Origin: Shewanella piezotolerans WP3
GTDB lineage: Bacteria > Pseudomonadota > Gammaproteobacteria > Enterobacterales > Shewanellaceae
Assembly: GCF_000014885.1 (NCBI RefSeq)
Contig: NC_011566.1
Location: forward strand, 3,763,501-3,827,500
DNA length: 64,000 nt
Direction: 5' to 3'
A program made the position numbers and the translations under genes. Below the pieces are notes generated by a model that was not told the DNA's origin, ran no database searches, and was given only the letters and a program-made list of their open reading frames with translations. Positions 28,444-36,660 of this stretch are shown here, one piece after another. Within the stretch, counting starts at the first letter, position 1. Every line of letters begins with the position of its first letter.

Positions 28444-29289
28444 TCATTGTGATTGGCGACGAGTTAAATTTATACGTGAAAGTCCCAACGCCAATAGCAC
28501 CAATATCCCCCACAGCGACATGCTTCCACCGTGCTCAGTCTCTATCACAATATACTCATCATCCCAGTAGCGGCTTTCTAACGGTAGGGCATAGAGGCTA
28601 TCGAAATCATTTGAACTAACCGTTGCCACAACATCACCGTATCCCACTTCATAAAGATCGATAAGTACATCGTAATGATCTGTTGTAAATCCGGACTCCA
28701 GTGTGGTTAATACTTCATAATCGTCATCGGTAGCATCGCCAAAAATAGTGAAAACATCAGTGGTGTAGTAATGCTCCCACGCTCCACCGTTGCGGCTTAA
28801 ATACAACTCAGCAAACACATTGGCTGTTTCATTGATATAGGCGCCACTAACATCAGCGTCAAAAGTGACGCTAAAAGTTTGATAAAAGCCATCATAGTCG
28901 TTATCAACAAATAAGCGACTATAAGCATCGTAGATATAAAAATCACGGTAAACGCTATTCGCGTATAACGAGGGCGAGGCCGAAACTTGTCGTTGACTCT
29001 CTGCTTTAAGCGCATTATCGATGTGGCTTTTTATCACCAGTTCTCTGCTTTTCTTGTCTGGTATTTTATGCGTATTTTCTAAACTCAGCCTTGTCAACAG
29101 CTCTTGCTGTTGCAATGTTAGCTCAGCCTCTTCTCTAGCATTGCTGATTGGCGCTTTTTCCACCTTATAACCAGCGGAGCTGCTCTGAAGTTGCCCAGGG
29201 CTTTCAGCCGCCATAGCAGCAGGCAATATCCCCCCCAGGAGAAGCGCAATCAGGGGTAATCGTTTGGTTTGGCATTTAAGTTGGCTCAT
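28444..29289 (-). CDS. GlyGly-CTERM surface protein (choice-of-anchor H-like)
   Basis: About 281 residues from the second of two adjacent ATGs, with GAGGT six bases upstream. An N-terminal signal peptide (LPLIALLLGGILPAAMAAE) is followed by a helical region, then a beta-rich domain (YRDFYIYDAYSRLFVDNDYDG FYQTFSVTFDADV, tandem acidic strands). The C terminus, GGSMSLWGILVLLALGLSRI then RR, is a GlyGly-CTERM sorting signal cut by rhombosortase and exported by type II secretion in Shewanella and Vibrio. Its promoter carries the same TTCAG-N5-GTTCAT motif as the neighbouring two-component operon, so it is a likely target of that system. Confidence 0.75.
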   Translation of the reverse strand: MSQLKCQTKRLPLIALLLGGILPAAMAAESPGQLQSSSAGYKVEKAPISNAREEAELTLQQQELLTRLSLENTHKIPDKKSRELVIKSHIDNALKAESQRQVSASPSLYANSVYRDFYIYDAYSRLFVDNDYDGFYQTFSVTFDADVSGAYINETANVFAELYLSRNGGAWEHYYTTDVFTIFGDATDDDYEVLTTLESGFTTDHYDVLIDLYEVGYGDVVATVSSNDFDSLYALPLESRYWDDEYIVIETEHGGSMSLWGILVLLALGLSRINLTRRQSQ

Positions 29290-29337
29290 CATTACCTCGA
29301 ACAATTATTAAGTTTCGCTTATTAGAGGCCAATCAAA

Positions 29338-29354
29338 ATGAACACAAGCTGAAC
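29338..29354 (-). promoter_or_regulatory. Direct-repeat operator A (upstream of the GlyGly-CTERM gene)
   Basis: The minus strand reads GTTCAG-CTTGT-GTTCAT, then 11 bases, then TCTAAT (29326-29321) as the -10. This gives a leader of about 25 bases. Two hexamers 11 bases apart fit an OmpR/PhoP-type dimer site replacing the -35. Confidence 0.7.
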
Positions 29355-29395
29355 GTTAAAATTAGCTACTTAGGTCAGGTCACTCCCTCTTTGGC

Positions 29396-29412
29396 ATTCA
29401 GGTTGGGTTCAT
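29396..29412 (+). promoter_or_regulatory. Direct-repeat operator B (upstream of the PepSY-regulator-kinase operon)
   Basis: ATTCAG-GTTGG-GTTCAT followed after 11 bases by TATATC (29424-29429). The leader to the PepSY start is long (about 140 bases). A second, extended -10 (TGGTATAAT, 29511-29519) lies closer to the gene and may give basal expression. Confidence 0.7.
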
Positions 29413-29575
29413 CTTACAAACGCTATATCTATAACCTGAATCTCGATACTTACCCTCCTCCGTATTGGAATGGAGTGTTAGATCTTGAAAGTGATGGACT
29501 TAACTCGAATTGGTATAATGACTAATCTAGCGGGATCTTTTAAACTGATTACATCTCAACTCTTTGGTGCTCTTA

Positions 29576-29893
29576 ATGAAAGCTGTTTTACTGTTGATAT
29601 TAATACCGCTTGCACTATTAGGCTCAACGTCCGCCACTGCTAGCGGCCATTACTTCACTATATCGTCAGTTTCTATGGCGATGGCAGCAATTCATGCTGA
29701 AAAATCCCTTAAAGTGGGCAGTTCACAGCAAGCAGCGCAATTAGTTAAAAGCCGCTATTCAGGTAAAATTCTAAAAGTTCAGTCCACACGTGTAAACGGC
29801 AACCCAGGCTATCGAGTCAAACTGCTTTCTAAAGATGGAGTCGTTTTTCACGTATCCGTAGATGCCAAAACTGGCAGCATCCGTCGTAATTAG
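29576..29893 (+). CDS. Periplasmic PepSY-domain protein
   Basis: A 105-residue protein with a signal peptide (KAVLLLILIPLALLGSTSATA) and one PepSY domain, seen in AAQLVKSRYSGKILKVQSTR and the ending VFHVSVDAKTGSIRRN. The ATG at 29576 is preferred over an upstream TTG because it gives a standard signal peptide. PepSY proteins encoded with two-component systems are thought to bind or inhibit partners in the periplasm. It stands 22 bases before the response regulator gene and likely heads the operon. Confidence 0.85.
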   Translation: MKAVLLLILIPLALLGSTSATASGHYFTISSVSMAMAAIHAEKSLKVGSSQQAAQLVKSRYSGKILKVQSTRVNGNPGYRVKLLSKDGVVFHVSVDAKTGSIRRN

Positions 29894-29915
29894 CGACGAC
29901 TTACAAGGACCGACT

Positions 29916-30617
29916 ATGAGACTTTTACTCGTTGAAGATGATCTCGCACTGCAAAGTAACCTTAAGCAACATTTACTCGCAGCCAACTACACAGTCGATA
30001 CAGCAGATGACGGTGAAATAGGCCTATTTCAAGGTAAAGAGTACAATTATGATGCAGCGATTATTGATGTTGGACTGCCAAAACTTGATGGTATCGCCCT
30101 GATCACCGAGCTTAGAGCACTAACTATTGAGTTTCCAATCCTGATCTTAACTGCTCGTGATAGCTGGCAAGATAAAGTTGAAGGATTAGATGCTGGCGCC
30201 GATGATTACCTCACTAAACCCTTTCATCCTGAAGAGTTAGTTGCTCGGCTTAAAGCACTTATACGCCGCTCTGCAGGGAAGGCAAGCCCAGTCATTAATA
30301 ATGGGCCTTTCTCTCTAAATACCAGCAGTTTAGAGCTAACTAAAAATGGCGAACTAATTAGCTTAAGCGGTTCAGAATACAAGTTGCTTGAATACTTTAT
30401 GCTGCATATTGGCGAAGTAAAATCAAAAACAGTCCTCACCGAGCATATCTATGATCAAGATTTTGACCTCGACTCCAACGTCATTGAAGTCTTTATTCGC
30501 CGCTTACGTAAAAAACTAGATGCGGATAATCAACTTGGACTGATTGAAACACTCCGAGGTCAAGGATACCGTTTAACAAAACTTGCATCACTTAATCAAC
30601 CTGATAAGCCGTCATAG
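29916..30617 (+). CDS. OmpR/PhoP-family response regulator
   Basis: A 233-residue regulator starting at the ATG before RLLLVEDD, with AAGGA eight bases upstream. The receiver domain has the phospho-acceptor Asp in AAIIDVGLPKLDG, the switch residue in ILTARD and the Lys in YLTKPF. The C-terminal winged helix (SGSEYKLLEYFMLHIGEVKSKTVL and VIEVFIRRLRKKLDADNQLGLIETLRGQGYRL) is PhoP/QseB-like. It is co-transcribed with the PepSY gene and the kinase. Three direct-repeat sites nearby are its likely targets, including its own promoter. Confidence 0.93.
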   Translation: MRLLLVEDDLALQSNLKQHLLAANYTVDTADDGEIGLFQGKEYNYDAAIIDVGLPKLDGIALITELRALTIEFPILILTARDSWQDKVEGLDAGADDYLTKPFHPEELVARLKALIRRSAGKASPVINNGPFSLNTSSLELTKNGELISLSGSEYKLLEYFMLHIGEVKSKTVLTEHIYDQDFDLDSNVIEVFIRRLRKKLDADNQLGLIETLRGQGYRLTKLASLNQPDKPS

Positions 30618-30618
30618 C

Positions 30619-32100
30619 ATGTTTTCCGTATCGCGCTTAGCAACAGCAATGCATTCACTTAAAGCCCGGCTTATTGTTAGCGCGTTGCTGCTTATCTTGA
30701 TTTTGATGCCACTCATCGGTTTCGGCCTCAATGATGCGTTTAAGCAGCAAGTAAAGAGTGCTTCGCTAAATGAATTGAAAGCCTATGTTTATGCTGTTTT
30801 AGCGGTAACTGAAGTTGATCGAGACGGCATCATCATGCCTGAAGTACTGTTGGAGAACCAGTTTAACGTCATTCAATCTGGACTTTATGCAGTAATTACT
30901 ACCTCAAAATCACCAGAGAAAACAGCCAAGAATAACGAAGTTTTCGACGCTAAATTTATTGAAAGCCCAGAAAAGACTACCACGAAAGGTAATTTAAATA
31001 GGCTCAACCAGACTCAACGCATCGCTTGGCGGTCGAGTTCCCTATTGGGTATTGAATTGCCTAATTCATTACCCACACCAGTAAAAGGACAGGGGCAATT
31101 TAGCGAGGTGAAACTCAATGGACAACCGCACTTAATCTACAGTTTTAGTGTCAGTTTCGAACTACCTGCGCTCGATAGTAAAGAGCCCCAACAGTCAAAT
31201 AATCGCTTTCCAATCACCATCCATATCATTAAAAACCAAACAGAGTTTCAACAACAAGTCAGTCAATTTACGCAACAATTGTGGCGCTGGTTAATGATCC
31301 TAATGGGGTTATTACTGGTGATACAGATGGCTTGGCTCTGGTGGACCTTAAAGCCATTATCTAGCTTGGAGACCGAGCTTAGTGCAATCGAAAATGGCAA
31401 AGCAAACCAGTTAACCCGCCTGTATCCGACAGAACTTCAAGCTGTGGCGCAGCAACTTAACACCTTACTGAATACCGAACAAAATCAACGCAAACGCTAT
31501 CGAAATGCACTGTCAGATCTTGCCCACAGCCTCAAAACACCACTAGCAGTCATACAAAGTCAGGTCGATTTAAGTGCTGAATCATTTGAACAAGTCAGTC
31601 ATATCAATCGGATTATTGGCCACCAATTAAAACGTGCTCAGTCCGCAGCAGGCAGTGCTTGGCACTTAGGTGTGCCCGTTGTTGAAGTGTCCGATAAATT
31701 GGTTCGAAACCTGCCCAAAATATATAACCAACCGCCAATAGTTATTGAGCAGGCTGTTAAGCGAGATGCCATTTTTAAGGGTGACCAAGCAGATCTTTCA
31801 GAGATATTAGGTAATTTACTCGATAATGCCTGTAAGGCCGCCAAGAGCAAGGTTTTATTGAGTGTGACCTACAACCCTGAATCACTAATAATGCAGGTCG
31901 AGGACGATGGCAATGGCATTGATGAGTCGCTGAAAACACAAATATTTGAACGTGGTATTAGAGCCGACTCCTATAAGGTGGGACACGGTATCGGCCTTGC
32001 CATCGTGCGAGATTTAGTTGATAGCTACCACGGCCAACTATCCATAGGCAGGTCAGAGTTACTAGGTGGAGCTCGTTTTACTATAAGTTTCAAATACTAG
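30619..32100 (+). CDS. PhoQ-like sensor histidine kinase
   Basis: A 493-residue kinase starting two bases after the regulator stop. Membrane helices lie at about 18-38 and 226-248, with a periplasmic region between them. A HAMP-like linker precedes the dimerisation helix, whose phospho-acceptor is in ALSDLAHSLKTPLAVI (HSLKTP). ATP-binding motifs are NLLDNACKAAKS (N box), DDGNGID (G1) and GHGIGLAIVRDL (G2). The HSLKTP form and the overall architecture fit PhoQ/QseC-type kinases. The input signal is unknown; the PepSY partner suggests periplasmic sensing. Confidence 0.92.
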   Translation: MFSVSRLATAMHSLKARLIVSALLLILILMPLIGFGLNDAFKQQVKSASLNELKAYVYAVLAVTEVDRDGIIMPEVLLENQFNVIQSGLYAVITTSKSPEKTAKNNEVFDAKFIESPEKTTTKGNLNRLNQTQRIAWRSSSLLGIELPNSLPTPVKGQGQFSEVKLNGQPHLIYSFSVSFELPALDSKEPQQSNNRFPITIHIIKNQTEFQQQVSQFTQQLWRWLMILMGLLLVIQMAWLWWTLKPLSSLETELSAIENGKANQLTRLYPTELQAVAQQLNTLLNTEQNQRKRYRNALSDLAHSLKTPLAVIQSQVDLSAESFEQVSHINRIIGHQLKRAQSAAGSAWHLGVPVVEVSDKLVRNLPKIYNQPPIVIEQAVKRDAIFKGDQADLSEILGNLLDNACKAAKSKVLLSVTYNPESLIMQVEDDGNGIDESLKTQIFERGIRADSYKVGHGIGLAIVRDLVDSYHGQLSIGRSELLGGARFTISFKY

Positions 32101-32159
32101 CAATTCCCCCCTACTTCTCAGCTATAGCAAAATACATCCATAATCGATGTGTTTTAGGC

Positions 32160-32176
32160 TTTCAGCTTATGTTCAT
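32160..32176 (+). promoter_or_regulatory. Direct-repeat operator C (upstream of the DUF3300 gene)
   Basis: TTTCAG-CTTAT-GTTCAT followed after 11 bases by a perfect TATAAT (32188-32193). The gene starts 32 bases further on. Same arrangement as operators A and B. Confidence 0.7.
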
Positions 32177-32225
32177 CTTCGCCTCTTTATAATCTGCCTA
32201 TCGTCACTATTCGATAGGAGAGCAT

Positions 32226-33635
32226 ATGAACATATTCAAACAATGCTGTTGCTTGTCTCTGGTTATCACTTTGCAGTGGTTAACTCCTGCAAGCACTTAC
32301 GCTGAAGATTATGAAAGCGCTCAACAGACTCAGCTCAATGAGGGAGAGCTTGCACAGATGTTAGCGCCGATTGCACTGTATCCAGACAGTCTGCTAACAC
32401 ATATATTAATCGCTGCCACCTACCCATTAGAAGTTGTTGAAGCCCAACGTTGGCAACAAAAAAACCAACACCTCAGTACTGAGAAACAAGTCTCGAACGC
32501 CGAGAACATGCAATGGGACCCGAGCGTTATCGCATTGGTTGCATTTCCGACCGTATTACAAAAACTCAGTGAAGATCTGCAGTGGACACAATCACTCGGC
32601 GATGCTTTCTTACAAGATGAAGCGCAGGTGTTAGCCAGTATTCAATCCCTCCGCCAGCAGGCTGACAACGCCAACAACCTCAATGATATGGAGAACATGC
32701 AGGTAACGCGGGTCAATAATCAGATTGTGATTGAACCTGTTAGGAAAGAGATAGTTTACGTGCCCTACTATGACCCTAGAGTCATCTATGGAAGCTGGTA
32801 TTGGTATAACTATCCGCCAGTATACTGGACGATGTACCCTGGCTATGTGCGACCTAGGTATGGTCATTTTTACTGGCATACAGGCGTCCACATTAGCTTC
32901 AACTACTATTTCAGTGCGTTTCACTGGCACAAGCATCATGTCGTGGTAGTGCATCATAAAAACTCGCGTCATTATCGTCATCACGGACGAATTGTGACTA
33001 GCCATGGTGCTAAACGCTGGACCCACAAGCCACAACACCGACGGGGAGTCGCCTATAGCAATAACGTTTTAAAGCACAAATACAAGAGTCATAACCCAAG
33101 CCGTGCTCACAGCAAATCACTTAGGACTCAAAAACCCTATAAAGTGAATAAAAGCCGTGAAATGCAGTTTGCTAAAAACTTGAAGTTACAGCCCAAAGTA
33201 CGCAACACGCACTATGGTAACAATAAGGTGGTGAAGAGCCATGAGCGGGTTAAGAGTCATCAACCAGCTAAAAACCAACAGTCAGTTAAGAGCCATCAGC
33301 GAGTTAAAAGCCATCAGTCTGCTAAGAGCCAACAACGGGTTAAAAGCCATCAGCGAGTTAACAGCCATCAGTCAGCTAAAAGCCAACAACGGGTTAACAG
33401 CCATCAGCGAGTTAACAGTCATCAACCCGTTAAAAGCCATCAGTCAGCTAAAAGCCAACAGCGAATTAACAGCCAACAGTCAGTTAAGAGCCATCAGCGA
33501 GTTAACAGTCATCAGCGAGTTAACAGCCATCAGCGAGTTAACAGTCATCAACCACATAAAAGCTACAGACAAACAAAGAGTCACAAGCCAGCCAACAGCC
33601 ATAAAGGAAGTAATCACAAACAAAGAAGAGACTAG
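32226..33635 (+). CDS. Exported DUF3300 protein with basic hexapeptide-repeat tail
   Basis: A 469-residue protein. The signal peptide is at about 1-26 (ASTYA), then the DUF3300 domain (ELAQMLAPIALYPDSLLTHILIAATYPLEVVEAQRW and VYVPYYDPRVIYGSWYW). A His/Tyr-rich stretch follows (YWHTGVHISFNYYFS, HWHKHHVVVVHH). The C-terminal 134 residues are an approximately six-residue repeat of the VKSHQR/AKSQQR type. The RBS TAGGAG is close to the ATG. It is downstream of the kinase gene but has its own operator-like motif, and a strong terminator follows. Function is unknown; abundant His suggests metal or surface binding, which is inference. Confidence 0.85.
   Translation: MNIFKQCCCLSLVITLQWLTPASTYAEDYESAQQTQLNEGELAQMLAPIALYPDSLLTHILIAATYPLEVVEAQRWQQKNQHLSTEKQVSNAENMQWDPSVIALVAFPTVLQKLSEDLQWTQSLGDAFLQDEAQVLASIQSLRQQADNANNLNDMENMQVTRVNNQIVIEPVRKEIVYVPYYDPRVIYGSWYWYNYPPVYWTMYPGYVRPRYGHFYWHTGVHISFNYYFSAFHWHKHHVVVVHHKNSRHYRHHGRIVTSHGAKRWTHKPQHRRGVAYSNNVLKHKYKSHNPSRAHSKSLRTQKPYKVNKSREMQFAKNLKLQPKVRNTHYGNNKVVKSHERVKSHQPAKNQQSVKSHQRVKSHQSAKSQQRVKSHQRVNSHQSAKSQQRVNSHQRVNSHQPVKSHQSAKSQQRINSQQSVKSHQRVNSHQRVNSHQRVNSHQPHKSYRQTKSHKPANSHKGSNHKQRRD
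33231..33608 (+). repeat. Coding tandem repeat, 18-base unit, 21 copies
   Basis: Twenty-one hexapeptide units (VKSHQR, VNSHQS, AKSQQR and variants) encoded by imperfect 18-base repeats. The last three units are diverged. Length variation by slippage is likely. The 18-base period also keeps a second frame open over 33241-33684, which is a by-product. Confidence 0.9.
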
Positions 33636-33646
33636 GCAAGATTCAC

Positions 33647-33682
33647 ACTCCATAGATACACGCGCATCTATGGAGTCTTTTT
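33647..33682 (+). terminator. Terminator of the DUF3300 gene
   Basis: Perfect 11-bp stem ACTCCATAGAT / ATCTATGGAGT with an 8-base loop, followed by CTTTTT. Starts 12 bases after the stop. It also lies at the end of the converging kinase gene. Confidence 0.9.
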
Positions 33683-33693
33683 AACAAACGATT

Positions 33694-35073
33694 TTATCTT
33701 TCACTGCAAGACTCTATGGTAAGCAACTTATTTTGCAAAAGCTTGAACTGAGATAAGATGTCACTAAAGCGAGGACGCAGTGCTGAATCGGTTTGCAGAC
33801 AATCATCTACAAACTTACGCAACCTCGACACAATCTCAAATTCTTCATCAAGCTGCGTCAATCGGTTATCCAGCAGATCTTCAATTAAGTAACCCAGTGC
33901 CCTCACCTCAACACTCTCCATCGCCTCTTGCTGCAACCCAGGGAGTAGCTTCAAGTTAGAAGAGGCCCCGAAGTCACCAAAAAGCATATCAGCTTGGCTA
34001 TTAATCATCGTATTGTGGGCATATACATCACCATGACTAACACCATTCTTATGCAAATGAGTCATCGCTGCCGCCATTTGTATCAGCACCAACAAAACAT
34101 GCTCTAAGGATAGCTCCTGACCGTGAACAAAGGTGTCTCTAGTGCAAGTATCGAGTGAAGGTGGCAGACCAAGATTTGCAAAGGAGCTAGGGATAAGTTC
34201 CATCACGAGTCCAAGCTTGCCTGCATCATGAATTTGAGCGACAACTTTAATTAGATTATTTTGTGCGCCAGCCTGTAAGCAGCATGCAAGCTCATCAGAC
34301 GGATAACCATCACTTGTCACCTCACCTTTAAAAAGCTTCACCGCGATATTAACTGCAGAACCTTTAACTGACTGAGGCTGATTAAGCCACTTAGCACTGT
34401 AGATAACGCCAGACGCACCTTGACCTATCACTTGACCTAATTGAATGTCAGCTAAGGGCACCGACGGCATCGGCTCGGCTGGCTGCGCATTGGTTAAGCT
34501 TGCTTTATTGTCAGCACTCAATGGATTTCCTGCTATTGCCAACCAAGCAAGCTTTGGTAATTGAAATAACCAATCTGGAAATTGAGTAAACTCATTGGCA
34601 GACAAACGAGCGAGCTCTAAATTAGTACAGTTTGCCATGCTGGCAGGCAAAGCACTAAGCTTGTTACCCGCTAACGCGAGCTTTTGTAATCGCGTGAGCG
34701 AACCCATATCTTCAGGCAGCGAAGTTATCTGATTATCAGTCAAAATGAGCCAACGGGTCTGCACCGGCAGTGAGCCCGTCGCAACCGTTTTCAGCTTATT
34801 GGATTTAAAACTTATCATCTCTAATTGAGGACAAGCTGCTATGATTGCTGGGACTTGTTCAAACTCATTAGCAGTTAAGAACAGCAGCTTTAGTTTAGTT
34901 AAACAGGAGAAATTGCTAGGGAGCTGAGAAAGCTTATTCCCAGAAAGGTCTAGCACTTCTAACGTATCGGCAAGCGTAAAAATAGCGTCAGGAAACTCAG
35001 TTAACTCCTCTGTTATAGTGAGTCGTTTTATACCTTTTAGTTCACCTGAAGCGAGTTGTGCCAAAGTATGCAA
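33694..35073 (-). CDS. Leucine-rich-repeat protein kinase
   Basis: A 459-residue protein joining about seven leucine-rich repeats (residues 15-205; units such as LEVLDLSGNKLSQLPSNFSCL and LQKLALAGNKLSALPASMANC) to a eukaryotic-type kinase domain (about 215-450). Kinase motifs: GQGASGVIYSAKW (glycine loop), AVKLFKG (Lys), GVSHGDVYAHNTMI (catalytic loop with HGD in place of HRD) and LFGDFGASSNL (DFG). No signal peptide or membrane helix, so it is cytoplasmic. This fusion is known in some gammaproteobacteria and beta-proteobacteria with no clear function. It faces the ABC1-type kinase gene divergently over 243 bases. Confidence 0.9.
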   Translation of the reverse strand: MHTLAQLASGELKGIKRLTITEELTEFPDAIFTLADTLEVLDLSGNKLSQLPSNFSCLTKLKLLFLTANEFEQVPAIIAACPQLEMISFKSNKLKTVATGSLPVQTRWLILTDNQITSLPEDMGSLTRLQKLALAGNKLSALPASMANCTNLELARLSANEFTQFPDWLFQLPKLAWLAIAGNPLSADNKASLTNAQPAEPMPSVPLADIQLGQVIGQGASGVIYSAKWLNQPQSVKGSAVNIAVKLFKGEVTSDGYPSDELACCLQAGAQNNLIKVVAQIHDAGKLGLVMELIPSSFANLGLPPSLDTCTRDTFVHGQELSLEHVLLVLIQMAAAMTHLHKNGVSHGDVYAHNTMINSQADMLFGDFGASSNLKLLPGLQQEAMESVEVRALGYLIEDLLDNRLTQLDEEFEIVSRLRKFVDDCLQTDSALRPRFSDILSQFKLLQNKLLTIESCSER

Positions 35074-35316
35074 AATCTACTGCCTTTATTATTTATAATC
35101 GAAAAATAAAAATGGCGGCAATGGTAATACATCTCCAGTTGATGAGAAAGCTGCGATTAAAACTAAACCAATAATGGATATAGATAGTCCTAACAAATAT
35201 TTCTAACAAATAGTCCTTACAGATAGCTCTGCTTTAAGCTGATCCATATTTACTTTATAACGTATTGCTTTAGCATGAGTTAAGTCTGCTAAACCCGCTG
35301 TTGAGGTTAAGTCATA

Positions 35317-36636
35317 ATGAAAAACAAGCACACAGCTAAAGTTCCGACAAGTCGCCTATCACGATTCTCCTCTTTAGGTGGGTTAGCCTCTCGGTTAGCT
35401 GGCAATGTTATCGTTGCTGGTGCTAAAAAACTAACTCAGGGTCAAAAGCCATCGCTCAACGAATTAATGATGACTCCGCAAAATATCACCCACATGACCA
35501 ATAAACTGGCAGAACTTCGCGGCGCAGCGATGAAGGTGGGGCAAATGTTGTCGATGGACTCAGGAGAACTACTACCTAAAGAGTTAAGTGACATACTCTC
35601 TCAACTTCGCTCTGATGCTAAAGCAATGCCTCATAAGCAGTTAATCACCATTCTCAAATCAAATTGGGGCAACGATTGGCTCGACCCTTTTGCACACTTT
35701 GAACTATCGCCATTTGCAGCAGCCTCTATTGGACAGGTTCACCTAGCGACATTAAGCACAGGCGAAAAACTGGCTATAAAACTGCAATACCCAGGGATCC
35801 GCAGTAGCATTAACAGCGATATTGATAACGTTGCGACCATACTAAAGTTATCTAACCTTATTCCAAGTAACGTACAGTTAGACCAGCTATTAACAGAGGC
35901 TAAAAAGCAGTTACATGTTGAAGCCGATTACCATAGTGAACAACTAATGCTGCAGCGTTTTCAATCCTTTATTGAAAATGGACAGATTGCTGGAAATCAC
36001 TTCTTAATACCGCAAGTTTACCCATCGCTGTGTAATCAGAATATTCTAGTCATGGAGTTTATCGAAGGGCAAAGCATTGAATCAGTAGCAGCACTTGCCC
36101 AGCCTATCAGGAATGAAGTGGCGACAAGACTACTTGAGCTATTTTTTAAAGAGCTGTTTTGCTTCAAACTTATGCAAACAGATCCTAACTTTGCCAATTA
36201 TCAATACCAAAACACGAGTGGAAAATTAGTATTACTCGACTTTGGCGCTAGCCGAACTATACCTGATGCTTTATCGGAGCAATATAGACAGCTCATGTCA
36301 GCCTGCATTACCGATGATAGGATAGCAATGGAAAGTGCAGCGCAAAGTATAGGATTCTTCCAAGATTCAATTACCGCAACGCAGAAATCTTTAGTACTTG
36401 ATATTTTTTATATGGCCTGCGAACCGCTACGATTTGACGGCGAGTATGACTTTAGTCGCAATACCTTAGCCAGTAGGATTAAAGAGGCAGGCATGGCGAT
36501 GAGCATGCAGAGCAATGAGTGGCATAGCCCACCAGCCGATGCTATTTTTATCCACCGAAAACTAGCAGGCTTGTATTTATTAGCGTCGCGAATAGGCGCT
36601 AAAGCCAACGTTAAACAGCTATTTGAAAACCTTTGA
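35317..36636 (+). CDS. ABC1/AarF-type atypical kinase family protein
   Basis: A 439-residue protein with the family signatures: KxGQ-like segment AAMKVGQMLSMDSGEL, the Ala-rich loop AAASIGQVHLA, the invariant Lys in LAIKLQYPG, catalytic-type MQTDPNFANYQY and LLDFGASR as the DFG equivalent. It resembles UbiB/COQ8-like proteins but lacks the C-terminal transmembrane pair of UbiB and is shorter (UbiB is about 545), so it is not the housekeeping ubiB. Members act on lipid-linked or quinone metabolism. It is divergent from the LRR kinase. Confidence 0.88.
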   Translation: MKNKHTAKVPTSRLSRFSSLGGLASRLAGNVIVAGAKKLTQGQKPSLNELMMTPQNITHMTNKLAELRGAAMKVGQMLSMDSGELLPKELSDILSQLRSDAKAMPHKQLITILKSNWGNDWLDPFAHFELSPFAAASIGQVHLATLSTGEKLAIKLQYPGIRSSINSDIDNVATILKLSNLIPSNVQLDQLLTEAKKQLHVEADYHSEQLMLQRFQSFIENGQIAGNHFLIPQVYPSLCNQNILVMEFIEGQSIESVAALAQPIRNEVATRLLELFFKELFCFKLMQTDPNFANYQYQNTSGKLVLLDFGASRTIPDALSEQYRQLMSACITDDRIAMESAAQSIGFFQDSITATQKSLVLDIFYMACEPLRFDGEYDFSRNTLASRIKEAGMAMSMQSNEWHSPPADAIFIHRKLAGLYLLASRIGAKANVKQLFENL

Positions 36637-36660
36637 TTAAAAATCAATTAATAGATAACT

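Noticed and set aside
33241..33684. Open frame of about 147 codons overlapping the DUF3300 repeat region in another phase
   Set aside because: An 18-base repeat with no stop in one phase keeps the other phases open too; it has no RBS, and it follows the repeat, so it is a by-product.
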